A DNA stretch of 64,000 nt from Biancaea sappan (Eukaryota; Streptophyta; Magnoliopsida; Fabales; Fabaceae), in NCBI GenBank assembly GCA_037074585.1, contig CM073492.1, forward strand, positions 10,421,001 through 10,485,000. Reading direction: 5' to 3'. Both the position numbers and the translations under genes were made by a program. Shown one piece after another: positions 26,022 to 40,088 of this stretch (its first letter is position 1; every line of letters begins with the position of its first letter). Below the pieces are notes generated by a model. That model worked only from the letters and a program-made list of their open reading frames with translations, did not search any database and had not been told where the DNA came from.

Positions 26022-29000
26022 GTGTCAAGATAAATGCATATAGTTTGCCGTTATTGGCAAAGAGTATTGCGCTGAATTTGGAAGGTTTTGATCTCAATCT
26101 GTATCTTCGTCATATGGGGATGAATTTTCTAGGAAATTTGGATCATTTGATGCACGGTCTAGAAATTGAGAGTCCTTGAAGAAATTTGGATCCTTGGATA
26201 GACCATAAGAGGAAATTCAATCTCTTGTCATATGACCTTAAGTTGAGGATTGATGCTTGCACTTGAGTAGGATTACCATGCTAATATGAATGGCATTTAC
26301 ACCACGTTTGGTTCAGTCTTCATGGAAGGGCGAATATGAAATTCTAGTATTATTTTTCATCCTCTCGTGTTTGCTTTGTCACTACTGATGGAGGGTTTCC
26401 TTTCCAGCTATTGAAAATAGTAGTGTTTTTTCTATTAAAGGATTCCCTCCAATCTTCAATGGAAAATTGGTCCATGCAATAAAATTGACAATGTTGCCTT
26501 CTGTTTTGCCCTCTAATCGTCTGAAAATCGCATTGCTCCACATGGTTTGGAAATTAAGAATGCCTCTTGCCTCCCCCATTCTCCAAGCTGCAAGTCCTCG
26601 AGTTTACCTGTGGAGAGCAGCTAGCAATAGTGGCAACGTCTATGGTGGCATAAAGTAGTAGCGGCTCCGTCTGTGACAAGAATGATGCCGAGGTTCAGAG
26701 AAGGCGTCAAGATCTGTAGGGAAGTTTGAGTATGAGCATCAAAACTTGTTTCATCAAACTTCTCTTACCAAATTCGAAATTCAATGAAACTTATTTGTTC
26801 AAACTTCAGATTTGGTGGCAGAGAAGACAGAGATGCACGAGAACAAAATTGAACAAGAGAAAGGGATGAACGACTTGGTGATGTACGAGAAAGAGGGATA
26901 AATTGAAAAAAGACCAAATTGAATAAATTGAAAGTTTATAGGAATTGATTTTAATAAAAAATAAAATATATTTTTAAATTAGGGACTTAGATAAGTAACA
27001 GGAAAGTTTATATCAAGCAAATGATAAAAAAAAAATTAGTTAGGGATCTAAGTGAATAAACAGAAAAATTTTTGGGCAAAGAACAAAATCTGTAGAGTTC
27101 CTAGATTTTTATAATAAAATGAGAAAATTATATGAAAGGGTAAAATAATAAATTTACTCATTTTTTCCTGTTGCACGGTACTTTTTATTACTAATTAAAC
27201 TATTTTTTTTTTTACCTTTTTCTTTCTATTGATGCTGTGTGTTACTGTTAAAGTATATTTTGAAAATGTAACATTTATGTTGTTTCAAAGGGGTGGAAAG
27301 AAAAAAAATATCAAGAAATGAAAAAAAATAATTGAAACAAACTGTGAGATTCCTATTATTTCTCCAGATAAAAGAGAGAGGCCAACTTTTCATAAACCTA
27401 ACGTGACACCTTTTCAAAATTACTTTTACTATACATGAACACACGGTGTAAGCTTTAGGAATTCAGATAGAGGGGAAACAATTTTGAAGGAAAAAAAAAC
27501 GATTAAAGTAGTTAAAGCCGCTAATTCCTTTCACAAGATTTCAGTGAATTTTTTGGTTCAAAAAAATAATAATAATACAGATTGATTCAATTAATAGTAG
27601 ATAACTTGACTAAAGAAATTGTAGTTCTTTATGCTATGCAGGTCTAAATCTCTTTAATGATACAATGTGTGGTAATAATTGATTATTTAAAATTCATTAT
27701 TGAGATATAAATCAATTATATTTAGAACAACATATCATTATCATCATGTTTTTTAAAGAAACAAAATAGAACAGAATAATTGGCCAGTATATATATCCTT
27801 TGGATTCCCTTTCTTCTAGTTTATGTATACTTAGAGCTTAAGCAAGTTCAGTCATCATAAAGAATACGTAGAGAAGCTACCAGCCTACCATTTGAAACCC
27901 AAAATCAAATAAGAAATTAAAGGCACACCACACCACCAATCCACCATACCTACCTGTAAATTGTAGTGTTCTTTTTTATCCCATCGAAAGTCCAAAAGCT
28001 AAAGGAAAACAAAAGCGAAGGCATTAAAATACCATTTGATGCATTATTCTGACATCTTTTTTTAAAGCACTCAAATTGATTTTCTCTATTTTGTGGTGTT
28101 GTTTTTCCTCCACACTTACCGATCATGCTTTTCAGAAAGGTCACGATTCACCCAAAGCGAGAGAAAGTCATGTGGGGATCTCCAATGACCACTTTATTTT
28201 ATCTTGTTCCCGCACGTCAACGGTCAATTAGTAAGTTATTCATTTGTTCCTCAAGAGCTAATTGTTGATTCAATATAATCTTTCAAATATTGTATTCATT
28301 TCGTTTAGCCATCTTTTTTTTAATCAAAATTAAATAACTCTAAATAATTAAAATTTTAAAATTTAGTAATGATAAATTTTATTATTTAACAGTGTAAATC
28401 ATCCAAATTGATATAAATATAATCTTTTTTAAGGATTAGATTAAAACACTTAATATTTCAATAACCAAATTAAAAAAACTATAACACTTTAAGAACTAAA
28501 TCAATAATTTCTCTTCTTCTTCTTCTTCTTCTTTTGTTGTGTGTTATCTAATTTTATTACAAAAGCTCAATCCCAATTTAGATGAATTTTTCCTGTAATC
28601 AAGTCTAATATACATTAGAAAAAATTTAAAAGCAATTTTTATATGTTTGTTATCAAATTTTTTAATCAAAACATGATAAATATATGATTTTTCAATTAAA
28701 ACAACAAGTATATGATATTTAAAAAATATTTATATATTTTTTACAATTTAACAATACATAACTAATTTTTCAAAAAACTTTTTACGTATATTTTATGTAT
28801 CACGAATAATCTAATTGCAAATATATAAAACTCCATATATGTATTTTGTTATATATTATTTGTTGAAGAATTTATTACACAAGTCTTATCATAATCTACC
28901 TACCAAGTGCTCATTGAATCATGGAATTAGTTTATCTATTTGGCCAACATACTGTTTAGTTAAATAGAATAATATTAACAAGTAAAACTTATATAAAGCA

Positions 29001-30626
29001 CACGTCATCACATGACTTTACTTAATAAAATAAAATACTGGTCAAATAAAAAATTCTCACGCTTGCATCACATGTTTCGCATAAAAATAAAATAAAAATA
29101 AAAATTGCCATACATACCGAAGTTAGCACAAATTCGGGCCCTAAAATAACCAACATACGTTTAGGGAGGTTACGTGGTCAAATGCTTGAACTCCATAGCT
29201 TTACCATATAACGCTTTTACTTAATCGTTTTGCGTGCAAATCCCTGTTTACGGCACTTTGCCACTCGATTGAGCAACTAAATTAACATGATAAATTTTGA
29301 AAATTTTAAAGTGTGTATATGTGGACGTATACATGTATTAATATATAAGTAACTGGATACAAAGTGAATAAGAATCATGAAGATAGGGTCCTAAACGACA
29401 AGTTTTATTAATACATTTATTTTAATAAAATCATCTGAATTTTTACATAATTGATAATTAATATGCCAACATTACAGTCAATATTATTCAAGAATTTTTG
29501 TATATTAAACTTGCTTGAGCTCACGTGCAATCCACTTACATTAATCGCTGCACCAAATCGAAAGTTCTCCTCGAAGTCTGCACATTGAGAGACAAACTCA
29601 AAATGTGATATTATTTTAAATTTGTAAAAAACTCTTTAATAGTTTTATTGACAGAACTCCGGTAATAATTGTATAATATTCATTAAAAAAACATAGAGTT
29701 TTGTTAAACGTAATTTTGTCAGTAATCAATAAAGAAGCGGTGAAAAAAGCGTTACGAGTTTAGTTAAAAAATAATTAGAATGAGTCGTTTCATAGACGTC
29801 AAATAGAGTCAAAGTTGGGAATTGTGTTACCGTTGTTTGTATTCGGACACCTGAAGGAACCATAATACTTCAAGCAAGTTTTCCGAAGTTGCTTCTTATG
29901 TTTGAGATAATTAGTCCAACATTGCAATCAATTCTACAAAAGAAATGGCTAGATTGTCTATATTTACTACTTATATCACATTCCATTATTCATTATACTA
30001 TTGAGTGTTGACAGCGACACATTATATCCCTTTACGACAGATGAGGACACTAAGCTGCATTCTTAAATGCCCGTATATCGTATATCCTTTAAAATACAAT
30101 CACCTATGCCATGTATTCTGTTTCATAAAATATATCAGATTTTGAACTAAAAATTCCCATTTACGTGGACAAAATAAGCGTTGAGATTTAAACAAAAAAG
30201 AAAAACTCCTTTTGTAATTTTAAATTATGTAATTTATTCATTTTAATTTTAAAAATTGACAATTAATCTTTTAAATTTCTAATGTAATATAATCTCTATA
30301 TTATTATTTTTATTTAAAAATCTAACGCTTCTTATCTATATAAACTGAGATTGTCAAATTATCTATATAAATTCAAAAATGTCAAATTAATAAAAAACGT
30401 ATCAAATCTATCATTTTAACGAGTTTCTGTATTAAAAATACAAAAAAATGACAAAAATTCATTTGTCATTTAAAATTAAGAATATATATTTTTTCTTGAT
30501 TTATTTTTTTTGCTACATAATAAATTAATATTTGAATTTTGACAAAAAGGTTTCATAAAAAAATACTTACAATAAAATAAAGAATTTGAAAAAATAATTG
30601 TTAATTTTTGAAGTAAAAAAATAAAG

Positions 30627-31113
30627 GACAAATTACATAGAACCTTCATAAACTTTTGAGTCATTGTTATATATCCCCATGAACTTTTAAATTTAGTAAA
30701 AAATTTCTTTTAACTTTGAAATATTTACAAAAGACCACCTGCTTCAAGTTAACTGTTAGTCAATGGTCTAGTCAATTTTTTTTATATTCATCCAGCATAA
30801 ATGTGTCATATTAACATTGATATGGTAGGGATATATTACTCATTTTAACCTAAAAAATTAACAAATTAGCAAATTAAGAAAAAATAAAAATTACACATAA
30901 AAAATAATAAAAATTGAATCAAATTTATTGTGTGATTTGATTGGATATAAAAAAATTAATTAAATTATTAATTAATGATTAACTTGACAGTCAACTTAAC
31001 GGATGAGTCTTTTGTACTTATTTGAAAGTTAAAGGGAGTCTTGTGCTAAGTTTAAAAGTCCATAGGGATGAATTGCAAAGATCTTAAAGTTTATGGAGGT
31101 TTTGTGCAATTTT
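30627..31113. mobile_element. MITE-like element with about 140-bp inverted arms
   Basis: The left arm (about 30627-30766) and right arm (about 30975-31113) are inverted copies with scattered differences. Left contains TTTACAAAAGACCACCTGC; the reverse complement of the right contains AGTACAAAAGACTCATCCG at the matching place. Further matching blocks include CATAAACTTT and CCTTTAACTTTCAAATA-like sequence. The interior is about 210 bases, AT-rich and non-coding. The long arms and small size suit a foldback or MITE-type element. Exact ends and target duplication are unresolved. Confidence 0.6.
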
Positions 31114-31733
31114 TTCAAAAATAAATTGTATAACCTTTAATTTTTCATTTTTTAAAAAATCTTTACACTTTAACCGAAACATAAATAGAATTGGCGTGGC
31201 ACAATAGGCCAAAGTGTGTTGATGGTAAGATGGAAACGTGTAACCTAATATCGACGGCATTAGTCTACGACTCTTGTGGGACCTACCAGTGATATACGAA
31301 GCTCGCTCTATTATATTATGTATTATCTCTACTATGCGACGTACCACGTACTGGTCTTGTTTCGACGCAGAGTCCAGCCAAGTTGCTTTTAAGTGGGACC
31401 CCACAAGAGCCCTTTACTTTACACAAGGACGCCTCTCTCCTGAAACCTCTCCTGCTATTCCACAACCTGCACTGCCACTGTCAACCTCTCTCTCTCTCTC
31501 TCTTTTTCTTTTTCGGACTCCTATACAATAAATATCTTAGCTGCTTTGTATTGTTTCAATTTGAAAATTTTCCCATCTTAAGGGATCGGGTATATTGGTG
31601 GTTCATTCTCTTTTTTGATTCTTTCGCTGCTTTTCGAGAGTGAGAGAGGGAAAGAGTGCTTTCTCCGTTGGGTTCCCATCCTTTCGGCCATTTTTATGGT
31701 CTGATATTCTCACTGAAGTTTTCTCGAGTAGTA

Positions 31734-34027
31734 ATGGAGAGCAGGCTTCTGCTCCTATCCTCTCTCCCATTCATACTATTACTCCTTTCTCGCTTTTCCT
31801 CTGCTCAGACCCCAGGTACCCTCTCCTCTCTGTTTTGCTTACTCCAACTTCCTTTTCCTTCTATTTGTTCATCTTGAGATTGAACCTCGTTCACTCCACC
31901 ACCACTTTGTTTACAGAAAAACTTCTATTTCGATTGTAGCTGTTCTACAACGCTCTGCTATTCGACTTGCTATTTGGTTGTATTTTTGTTTATATGCTTC
32001 TTATTTGTATTGTTTTCGTTTAAATTCTTTTATATTGTGCGTCCAATGCGTACTTTCGAGGTCGAAGTGAAACTCGACAATTGCTTAGCAATTCCCTTCT
32101 CTTGTATCGAATCTCGTGGAGGAAATGAACCCATCTAGTATTCTGTTTCACACCCAGCTGTAATTTTAAATGGAATGCTCGTTGCGTAATACATACATAC
32201 ACAACAAATGAAATAAATTTATATGATCCAGCCTCACTATATGGCACGATTCGTGATTGGAACTTGATTAATGGTGAATCCTGATGCGTGATTACATCCT
32301 TGCTGAAACTTGCGTGCTAGAGTTGCAATTGAGTTTGCCATTGATTCACTTCATCATCACTTATCAATCTACGTCATGTTAAGCAGGTTTTGTCAGTTTG
32401 GACTGCGGAGGTAAAGAAAATTTCACTGATGAACTTGGTCTTAACTGGATTCCTGATGATAATCTTACTTTTGGGGTAACAAGCACTATATCAGTTGCAA
32501 ATGAGACCCGGAAGCAGTACACAACACTACGTCACTTTCCTGCTGATTCTAGAAAATACTGCTATACACTCAATGTTGTCAGTAGGACAAGGTACCTGCT
32601 GAGGGCGACTTTCTTGTATGGGAACTTTGATAATAACAATGTTTATCCAAAATTTGACCTTTCCTTTGGGGCTACTCATTGGGGTACAATTGTTATATCT
32701 GATGCTAATACTATAGAGAGGCAAGAGCTTATATTTCTCGCTACAAGTTCCACAGTTGATGTATGTTTATCAAATGCAACTACTGGTCAACCATTCATAT
32801 CCACGCTTGAACTCCGGCAATTCAATGGTTCAGTTTATTATACACAATATGAAGAGCATTTTTACCTCAGTGTCTCTGCAAGGATAAACTTTGGTGCAGA
32901 GAGTGATGCTCCAATCAGGTACTCTTAGCCTTCCTATTTCCTATCTATTGTTTCATAGTCCTCTCTTTGCATTTTTTTTAATTAGTTTGCATAAAATGCA
33001 TATGGACAACGGCTGCTTATATTTTGTTGTTGCATTCGCTGGAGAAAAATTGGATTTGCATATTTTTAGTGTCACCTCTTGTGGTTTTGAAGCAATGTTT
33101 TCTCACAAAAAGAACTTTGTATTCTTGCCACTTCAGGTATCCAGATGACCCTTTTGATAGAATTTGGGAGTCAGATTCTATTAAGAAAGCAAACTATCTT
33201 GTTGATGTTGCCGTTGGAACCAAGAAAATTTCCACAGATTTACCAATTAATGTGAACAGTGACGAAATGCCACCAGTTAAAGTGATGCAGACAGCTGTTG
33301 TGGGTACAAATGGATCTCTAACTTACCGATTGAACTTGGATGGTTTTCCAGGAACCGGTTGGGCATTCACCTATTTTGCAGAGATTGAAGATTTGGCTCC
33401 AGAGGAATCCAGAAAATTCAGGCTAGTTCTTCCAGGCCAGCCTGACATCAGCAAGGCTGTTGTTAACATTGAAGAAAACGCCCAAGGAAAATATCGCCTT
33501 TATGAACCAGGATTTACCAATATAACTCTACCCTTTGTGCTATCCTTTAGATTTGGCAAGACATCTGATTCTTCCAGGGGCCCTCTTTTGAACGCCTTGG
33601 AGATAAATAAGTATCTGGAGAAAAATGATGGCACTCTAGATGGTAAGTCCTCTGCTTTGGAAACTATTCTGACACTATGAAGTGTGGTTCTGCTGACTTG
33701 CAATCTTCTTACCTACTCGAGTAACCATTTAATAAGTATGCCTGCTTCAATATCAAGTGTTATTAGTGTTATTAGTGAAATCTTTTATGAGATTTTATTA
33801 AATGCTTGGATTGGATCATTTTCAGGAGCAGCTATTTCTGATGTACTTTCACACTACTCAGCAGACTGGGCACAAGAAGGAGGTGATCCTTGTCTGCCTG
33901 TTCCATGGTCATGGGTCCACTGTAGCTTAGATCCACAACCAAGAATAGTTTCAATGTAAAGGTTATTCGTTTTTGAGGTTTAAATTTTGTTTATTTGTGG
34001 ATTTGTTCTCCGTCACTGCCCCAGCAC

Positions 34028-34106
<79 letters not shown>

Positions 34107-34163
34107 AAATACATCTTGCTTCTAATGTCTTCCATAACATGTATCAATAGAGAAATTCAACTG

Positions 34164-34210
<47 letters not shown>

Positions 34211-34267
34211 AAATACATCTTGCTTCTAATGTCTTCCATAACATGTATCAATAGAGAAATTCAACTG

Positions 34268-34353
<86 letters not shown>

Positions 34354-37300
34354 AAAATACATCTTGCTTCTAATGTCTTCCATCACATGTATCAATAGAG
34401 AAATTCAACTGAACTGATAATACTTACTTTGTGTTCCTGGTGGTGGCAGTTTGTTGTCCAGTAAAAACTTGACTGGGAATATTCCTTCAGACATTGCCAA
34501 GTTGACGGGTCTGGTTGAACTGTAAGTTACATCTTGCTTGTTTAATTTTCTGGAAGGAGGCAATTGGCTTTTCATGTTTGGTTCCATCAAACTCATATTG
34601 TGACACTACCATGATTTAATTCATGTCTGCAGATGGCTTGATGGAAATATGTTGACCGGATCAATACCTGATCTAACTGGATGCATGGACTTGAAGATTA
34701 TGTAATATCTGATGACATCTTCTATTATTCATGCTTTGTAAATATTTCACTAACTACAACCTTTGCCTCTTGCAGCCATCTGGAGAACAATCAGTTGACG
34801 GGTGAGATCCCTTCCTCTTTGGTGAACCTTCCAAATTTGCAGGAACTGTAAGCTATCTGGAACTCATATGTTTGTTGCTTGATAAAAATGAAATTTGACT
34901 TTTGATACATCTAATTCTGCACTTACTATATGTATTTCAACCTAATGATGATCTTTCCGCTAGTGACTCTAGGGTCATGTTTAAATTATATTCAAGCTAA
35001 TATGTTTCATAAGTTTTGTTTTATTATTGATGTACCATCTGATGGTTATAGGTATGTGCAAAATAATATGTTATCTGGAACAGTGCCTTCAGGTCTTCTG
35101 AGCAAAGATTTGGTTTTGAAGTGAGTATCATATTTACCCACTTAAACTTATAAAATGAAATTGTGCAGCATTACACATGCAGATTCTTCTTTTCAAGTTA
35201 TTTATCTTTGCATCTGTTTATGTGATGCTTTGACATCTATTGGAATTTGATGTACTGACTGAAACCTGGGAGGAAGCTGTATACGTTGAAGGGGCATGTT
35301 ACAAAGAGCTTGAGTCCTCAACCACTGGGTTCTCTCAAAATTCATGATAATATTTTATTATCATACACAAATCTCAAGGAAAACCCAGTGGCTGGAGAGC
35401 TTGATCTCTCCTGATTGTCGCCCTAAGTAGAAAAACTAATATTGCTGGTCTGATCTTATCAGTGAAGTAGAAGACCATTCATGCTTATATGGTTATGGGA
35501 TGTAGAATCATCAGATATTATTCCTACTTGTGTGCTTTCTTTCTTTTGTTCTGTTTAAAATCTTTTTATTATTTCTGTAAAGTAAGAAAAATTCCATGGC
35601 ATTGTGTATTGCATTCAACTATATGTGTCTTTGGATGCTATTGGACCAACATATGGCAATGCTCTTGCTCTCTTTTCTGTTATTTTCATATTTGTGTCTG
35701 GCTCTTTCTTTAGATGTTTCAGTATAATCCTTTAATGAATGACTGTGAATGGGATCAATCATGTTGCTTTGGTTGCTAAAATAGATAATGTTAACTAAGG
35801 CCTGAAATAATTGTCCGGCATTTCCCTGCCTTATCTCTGCTAATCCATCTAGTATATTGGGATATGCTAGTCTCTCTTTGGTTTAGTTTGGCATAATCCA
35901 CAACCCCCCCCCCCCCACCCCAAAAAAAAAAAAAAAAAGAAGTCAAAAATTTATCATTATCTTGTGAAAATTAATGTTTCTTCTGGAGTCATTCATTATT
36001 CTTTAGTCCCAAGTGTTCTGATTTTCTACATTTACAAATTACAATATTTCGACTACTTATTGTCTTGATCCTGAACAGCTATTCTGGAAACATTAATCTC
36101 CATAAAGGAAGCAAAAAGAAGAGCCACATCTTTGTTATTATCGGATCATCAATTGGGGCTTCTGTTCTACTTTTAGCTACAATTGCATCTTGTCTGTTCA
36201 TGCGCAAAGGAACAAGAAGATATTATGAGGAAGGCAGGAGTCTAAAACGAAATTATATATTTGTTGCATCTTTCAAAGATTTCAGATGGTAGAACATGAA
36301 ATAACTGTTTGAAGAATCTTTGCAGATCATACTTCCCTCTCTTCACAAAGGCTGGCTTCTTTGAAGAGTGATGCTCCTGCAGAAGCTGCTCACTGCTTCA
36401 GTTTTTCTGAAATTGAAAATGCTACAAATAATTTTGAAAAGAAGATTGGTGCTGGCGGTTTTGGAGTTGTATATTATGGGAGACTGAAAGATGGAAAAGA
36501 GATTGCCGTTAAAGTTCTAACCAGTAATTCCTACCAAGGAAAGCGAGAGTTCTCCAATGAGGTAACCCGCATTTAGTTAACCTATTAACTTCTCCAAGTA
36601 TTCCAACATTCTAGTTGTCTCTGCTTTGTTTTATTGACATTTTCATACCATAGGCTATGGACGTTTGCCCTGTTTCATTAGAATACACAGATTTGTCAAT
36701 ATTCCTTTGTGGAATAAAATTTGGGGAGCTACTAGCAGAAACATATTAATCTCATTCAAGGAAACCGATGGATGAAAATATTGGTGGCTACTATATTACT
36801 AGTTTTAAGAAAACTGCCATCTTGAACTTTGTTCATGAACAAGGACAAAGAGGGTGGCAAATTCTAAAATTATATTTCTGTTTGATCCAGGTGACCCTTC
36901 TTTCAAGAATACATCACAGAAACTTGGTTCAGCTTCTGGGGTATTGCCGAGAAGAAGGGAACAGTATGCTTATTTATGAGTTCATGCATAATGGAACTCT
37001 CAAGGAACATCTTTATGGTAAGCCTTCGTTATTTAAATGAAGGAGCGGGAAGTCCATATATGATATACTCAATCATGTTTAACTTTTCTTAGGTCCATTG
37101 ACACGTGGGCAGAGTATCAATTGGATTAAGCGCCTTGAAATTGCAGAAGATGCTGCCAAAGGTATACTGAGCTCAAATATCATTTAAAATGATAATAAGT
37201 TTTTTTTTTTTCCAATAGCTGATTGAAAATACTAAATTGTATTTGCCTCATGCTTGTTCAGGGATTGAATATCTACACACAGGCTGTGTTCCAGCTGTTA

Positions 37301-38198
37301 TTCATAGAGACTTAAAAAGCAGCAATATTCTTCTTGACAAACAAATGAGAGCTAAGGTTGCAGATTTTGGTCTTTCAAAACTCGCAGTTGATGGAGCCTC
37401 CCATGTTTCAAGCATAGTTCGGGGGACAGTAGGGTATCTAGATCCAGAGTAAGGCCTTTATCTTGAATTGTGTGTCTTGGCTTGATATCAAGTAGAGCAT
37501 TAAGTTGATTATGAAAGTTAATTATGGTGCCTTAGCGTTTTTGTTAGATTAGTATACTCAAAGTAGCCTATAATGTTCCAGTAAATATTAAGTGTTCATA
37601 TAACATCATTGACACATTATTTCTGAACAGATACTATATTTCCCAGCAGCTGACAGACAAGAGTGATGTTTATAGTTTTGGGGTCATTCTTCTTGAACTC
37701 ATATCCGGTCAAGAAGCAATATCAAATGAAAGCTTTGGTGCAAATTGCCGGAACATAGTCCAATGGGTGAGCCTTGATTTCTTTGCAGACATAGTAATTT
37801 GGTTCACAGTTATCTGAAATGCTGAATTTGGATTGCCTGTATCTGTATGAATTGTATGACAGGCAAAATTACACATTGAGAGTGGAGATATACAAGGTAT
37901 TATCGATCCCTCTCTCCGGAGTGACTATGACATGCAATCAATGTGGAAAATAGCAGAGAAAGCATTAATGTGCGTACAACCTCACGGGCACATGCGGCCA
38001 TCGATTTCCGAAGTTCTTAAGGAGATCCAAGATGCAATCTCTATAGAGAGAGAGGCTGAAACAATAAGGGAAGGCAATTCAGATGAGATGTCAAGACAAT
38101 CTGTTCATTCTTCCATGAATATGGGATCTATGGATTTGGGTGGAACTGAGAATTACTTGTCTATTGATGAATCCATTGCACAACCTACTGCAAGATAG
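31734..38198 (+). CDS. Malectin-like LRR receptor-like serine/threonine kinase (At2g37050/At1g67720 type)
   Basis: Plasma-membrane receptor kinase of the LRR-I/malectin-like class; its ligand is unknown. Exons: 31734-31815, 32387-32918, 33137-33642, 33826-33955, 34450-34521, 34633-34701, 34776-34847, 35052-35120, 36079-36233, 36326-36561, 36891-37017, 37093-37161, 37262-37448, 37631-37766 and 37863-38198; 925 aa. A hydrophobic signal peptide (1 to about 25) leads into the malectin-like region (about 28-380, starting VSLDCGG). Next come leucine-rich repeats, roughly one per 69-72-nt exon (417-510), and a transmembrane helix near 522-545 (HIFVIIGSSIGASVLLL). The kinase is intact: GAGGFGVVYYG, Lys625, HRDLKSSN with Asp723 and DFG at 741. 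The C-terminal SIDESIAQPTAR is the usual tail of this subgroup. The donor after 36233 may be GC rather than GT. I favour the At2g37050 lineage. Confidence 0.95.
34030..34417. repeat. Three-fold GA microsatellite plus 67-bp spacer repeat in an intron
   Basis: In the intron 33956-34449 of the receptor kinase, a (GA)n tract is followed by a 67-bp segment (AAGAAAATACATCTTGCTTC ... CAACTGAACTGA). The whole arrangement occurs three times, with segments at about 34103-34169, 34206-34272 and 34351-34417. The GA tracts differ in length (about 74, 38 and 77 bases). The third spacer differs by one base (CATCACATG against CATAACATG). Confidence 0.95.
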
Positions 38199-39384
38199 AT
38201 ACCCACTTGTAAACAAACAAAAAATTTTCGCGTTTCACTCCCTGATTATTTCTTTTTTTCATTGACACTTTTTTGTGTGTGCAGCCCCTCAAAGTAGGAA
38301 ATTGGTGAAATGGAAGTAGGACTAAGACTAGTTCTCCGATGTTTTAAGTTGTAGATTCTGTCATGTAAATTAGCTCTTGAACTGGTTTTCAATTGGTTTT
38401 TGTTTAGTTGAATGAGACAGCTTTAGGCAGGCAAATTCACATTGTGCTTGGACTCTGCTCAGCAATGTGTATGTCAATGGGAAAAAGTGTGTTCTGCAAA
38501 TCGTAATTTATACTGTAAATAAATACATGGAATTGCCAAATGAGAAAAAGCTGTCAAAGCCGAATCCTTTCACTGACTGGTGTCCTCAGTGTTTGTTTGG
38601 GTTAAATATTTTTACTCCTGGAATATTCTACAGAGAAATTGAACTTATGTTGCTTATATAAGTTGTTCGTCATATATATCATGACGGCTCGTCTCCGGCG
38701 AACAAGACCCCCAACTCAACCACTGTTTTATTTGTTCATTCATGTTGCTGTTGAAGCTTATCTTCCATAATCTCCTCCTTCATTTCACCATTCAGTTCTA
38801 ACATTCCTGCAAATTCGAGTGGTGGACTCCGCAGACTCTATGGTGCTGGCTCTGCTTTGAATTCCTATATAAATGAAATAGTTGCTATTGAGCTTGACTC
38901 TTTCGAGAATCCTTGGAATCCAAATTCTATACATTTAGGAATTGATATAAATTCGATTGCTTTCCGTCATGGGGTGATTGTTGTGAATGGTTTTACAGGT
39001 GTGGGGGCGGCTTGATGCCACGGTTAGCAGTCGAATTTGTTAGAATGGTAATCGAATAATTTTTATTTTTTTAAAATTTTTTTCAGGCTGACGTGTAGCT
39101 TTAGAAATTTTTTAATGAAAATTGGAAAGTTAAATAGAAATATGCTTTTAAGATAAGAACGAATACAAATTCTGTTAGAGAGAAGAATGAAATCTTAGTA
39201 AAATTTAACCCAAAAAAAAAAAGAAATCTCAAAGGAAAAATCCAGCTCAACAAGCATAGTTTATTATAGGATTGAATATTTCTTATATCATTTAGGGTTT
39301 ATTGAAAAGGGTCTCTTTTTGGTATTTATATAGTATTGAATAATTCAGTATTATTTTCATTTATATTCTGTCACATAATTTATT
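38199..39384. other. 3' UTR of the receptor kinase and spacer
   Basis: The first 300-400 bases are the likely 3' UTR of the receptor kinase. The rest, up to the outer LTR element, has no conserved gene. Confidence 0.5.
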
Positions 39385-40088
39385 GTATTTGTAAAAAAAT
39401 AAGAAAAAATAAATTAAAGAGGAATATTTCCAAGAAGGGATGAGAGAAGATTTAGAGAACAAAAGAAAATATTCTCATTATATGTGCAAATGAAAACAAT
39501 TACAAGAGTATTTATAGACAATTACAAATAACAGAAAACCTAATTAAAACTAATTAACAAACAATTTCAATAACAATTTTAACACTCTTCCCTCAAGTTG
39601 GAGTTATGGTAAACTGAACCATGCCTAACTTCAAACAGATATAAAGTTCTCAAGAATCACTTCGTAAATTCACGTTTTGTAACTTGACGTAAAAAATATT
39701 TGCGTCAAACACCGAACGCAACCAAATAAAGTAATAGCAAAGGATTATCTTGTTATACAGAAAAAACATCTTTTGAATCAACATCATAATCAGCTATCAC
39801 AGCTGAACTTCAAACCAAATTGTCACACTGGTATTGACAATCCAATAAACTCCAGTTACAATCAACAACAGATTTGGAACAAAAATAAAGTCCAAAACCA
39901 GCGAATCCATCAGCCCACCATAGACGGAACCCATTAGCAGGATGACACTTTAGTCATCAGTGGAAAATATAAATGCCACCAGAGTATCAACTAGAAACCA
40001 AGTGAACAAGAACCCATGGAGACATAACTGAGAATGGCATCAATTTCAAACTTTCAGAAAACTTCAAGAAAGAATACTGATAGTCAAT

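Larger units (their letters stand above)
25737..31700. other. Intergenic spacer between APX1 and the receptor kinase
   Basis: The APX1 3' UTR occupies the first 150-200 bases, followed by a 42-bp tandem duplication at 25939-26021. The rest is AT-rich, especially 28250-31100, with an inverted-repeat element at 30627-31113. No conserved gene was found. The receptor kinase leader, with a CT tract at 31485-31503, probably starts between 31430 and 31560. Confidence 0.6.

Noticed and set aside
26350..26660. Overlapping short frames on both strands downstream of APX1
   Set aside because: Mutually overlapping, without conserved residues; the region is ordinary spacer.
33987..34169. Open frame rich in Arg-Glu repeats
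   Set aside because: Pure product of the (GA)n tract in a receptor kinase intron.
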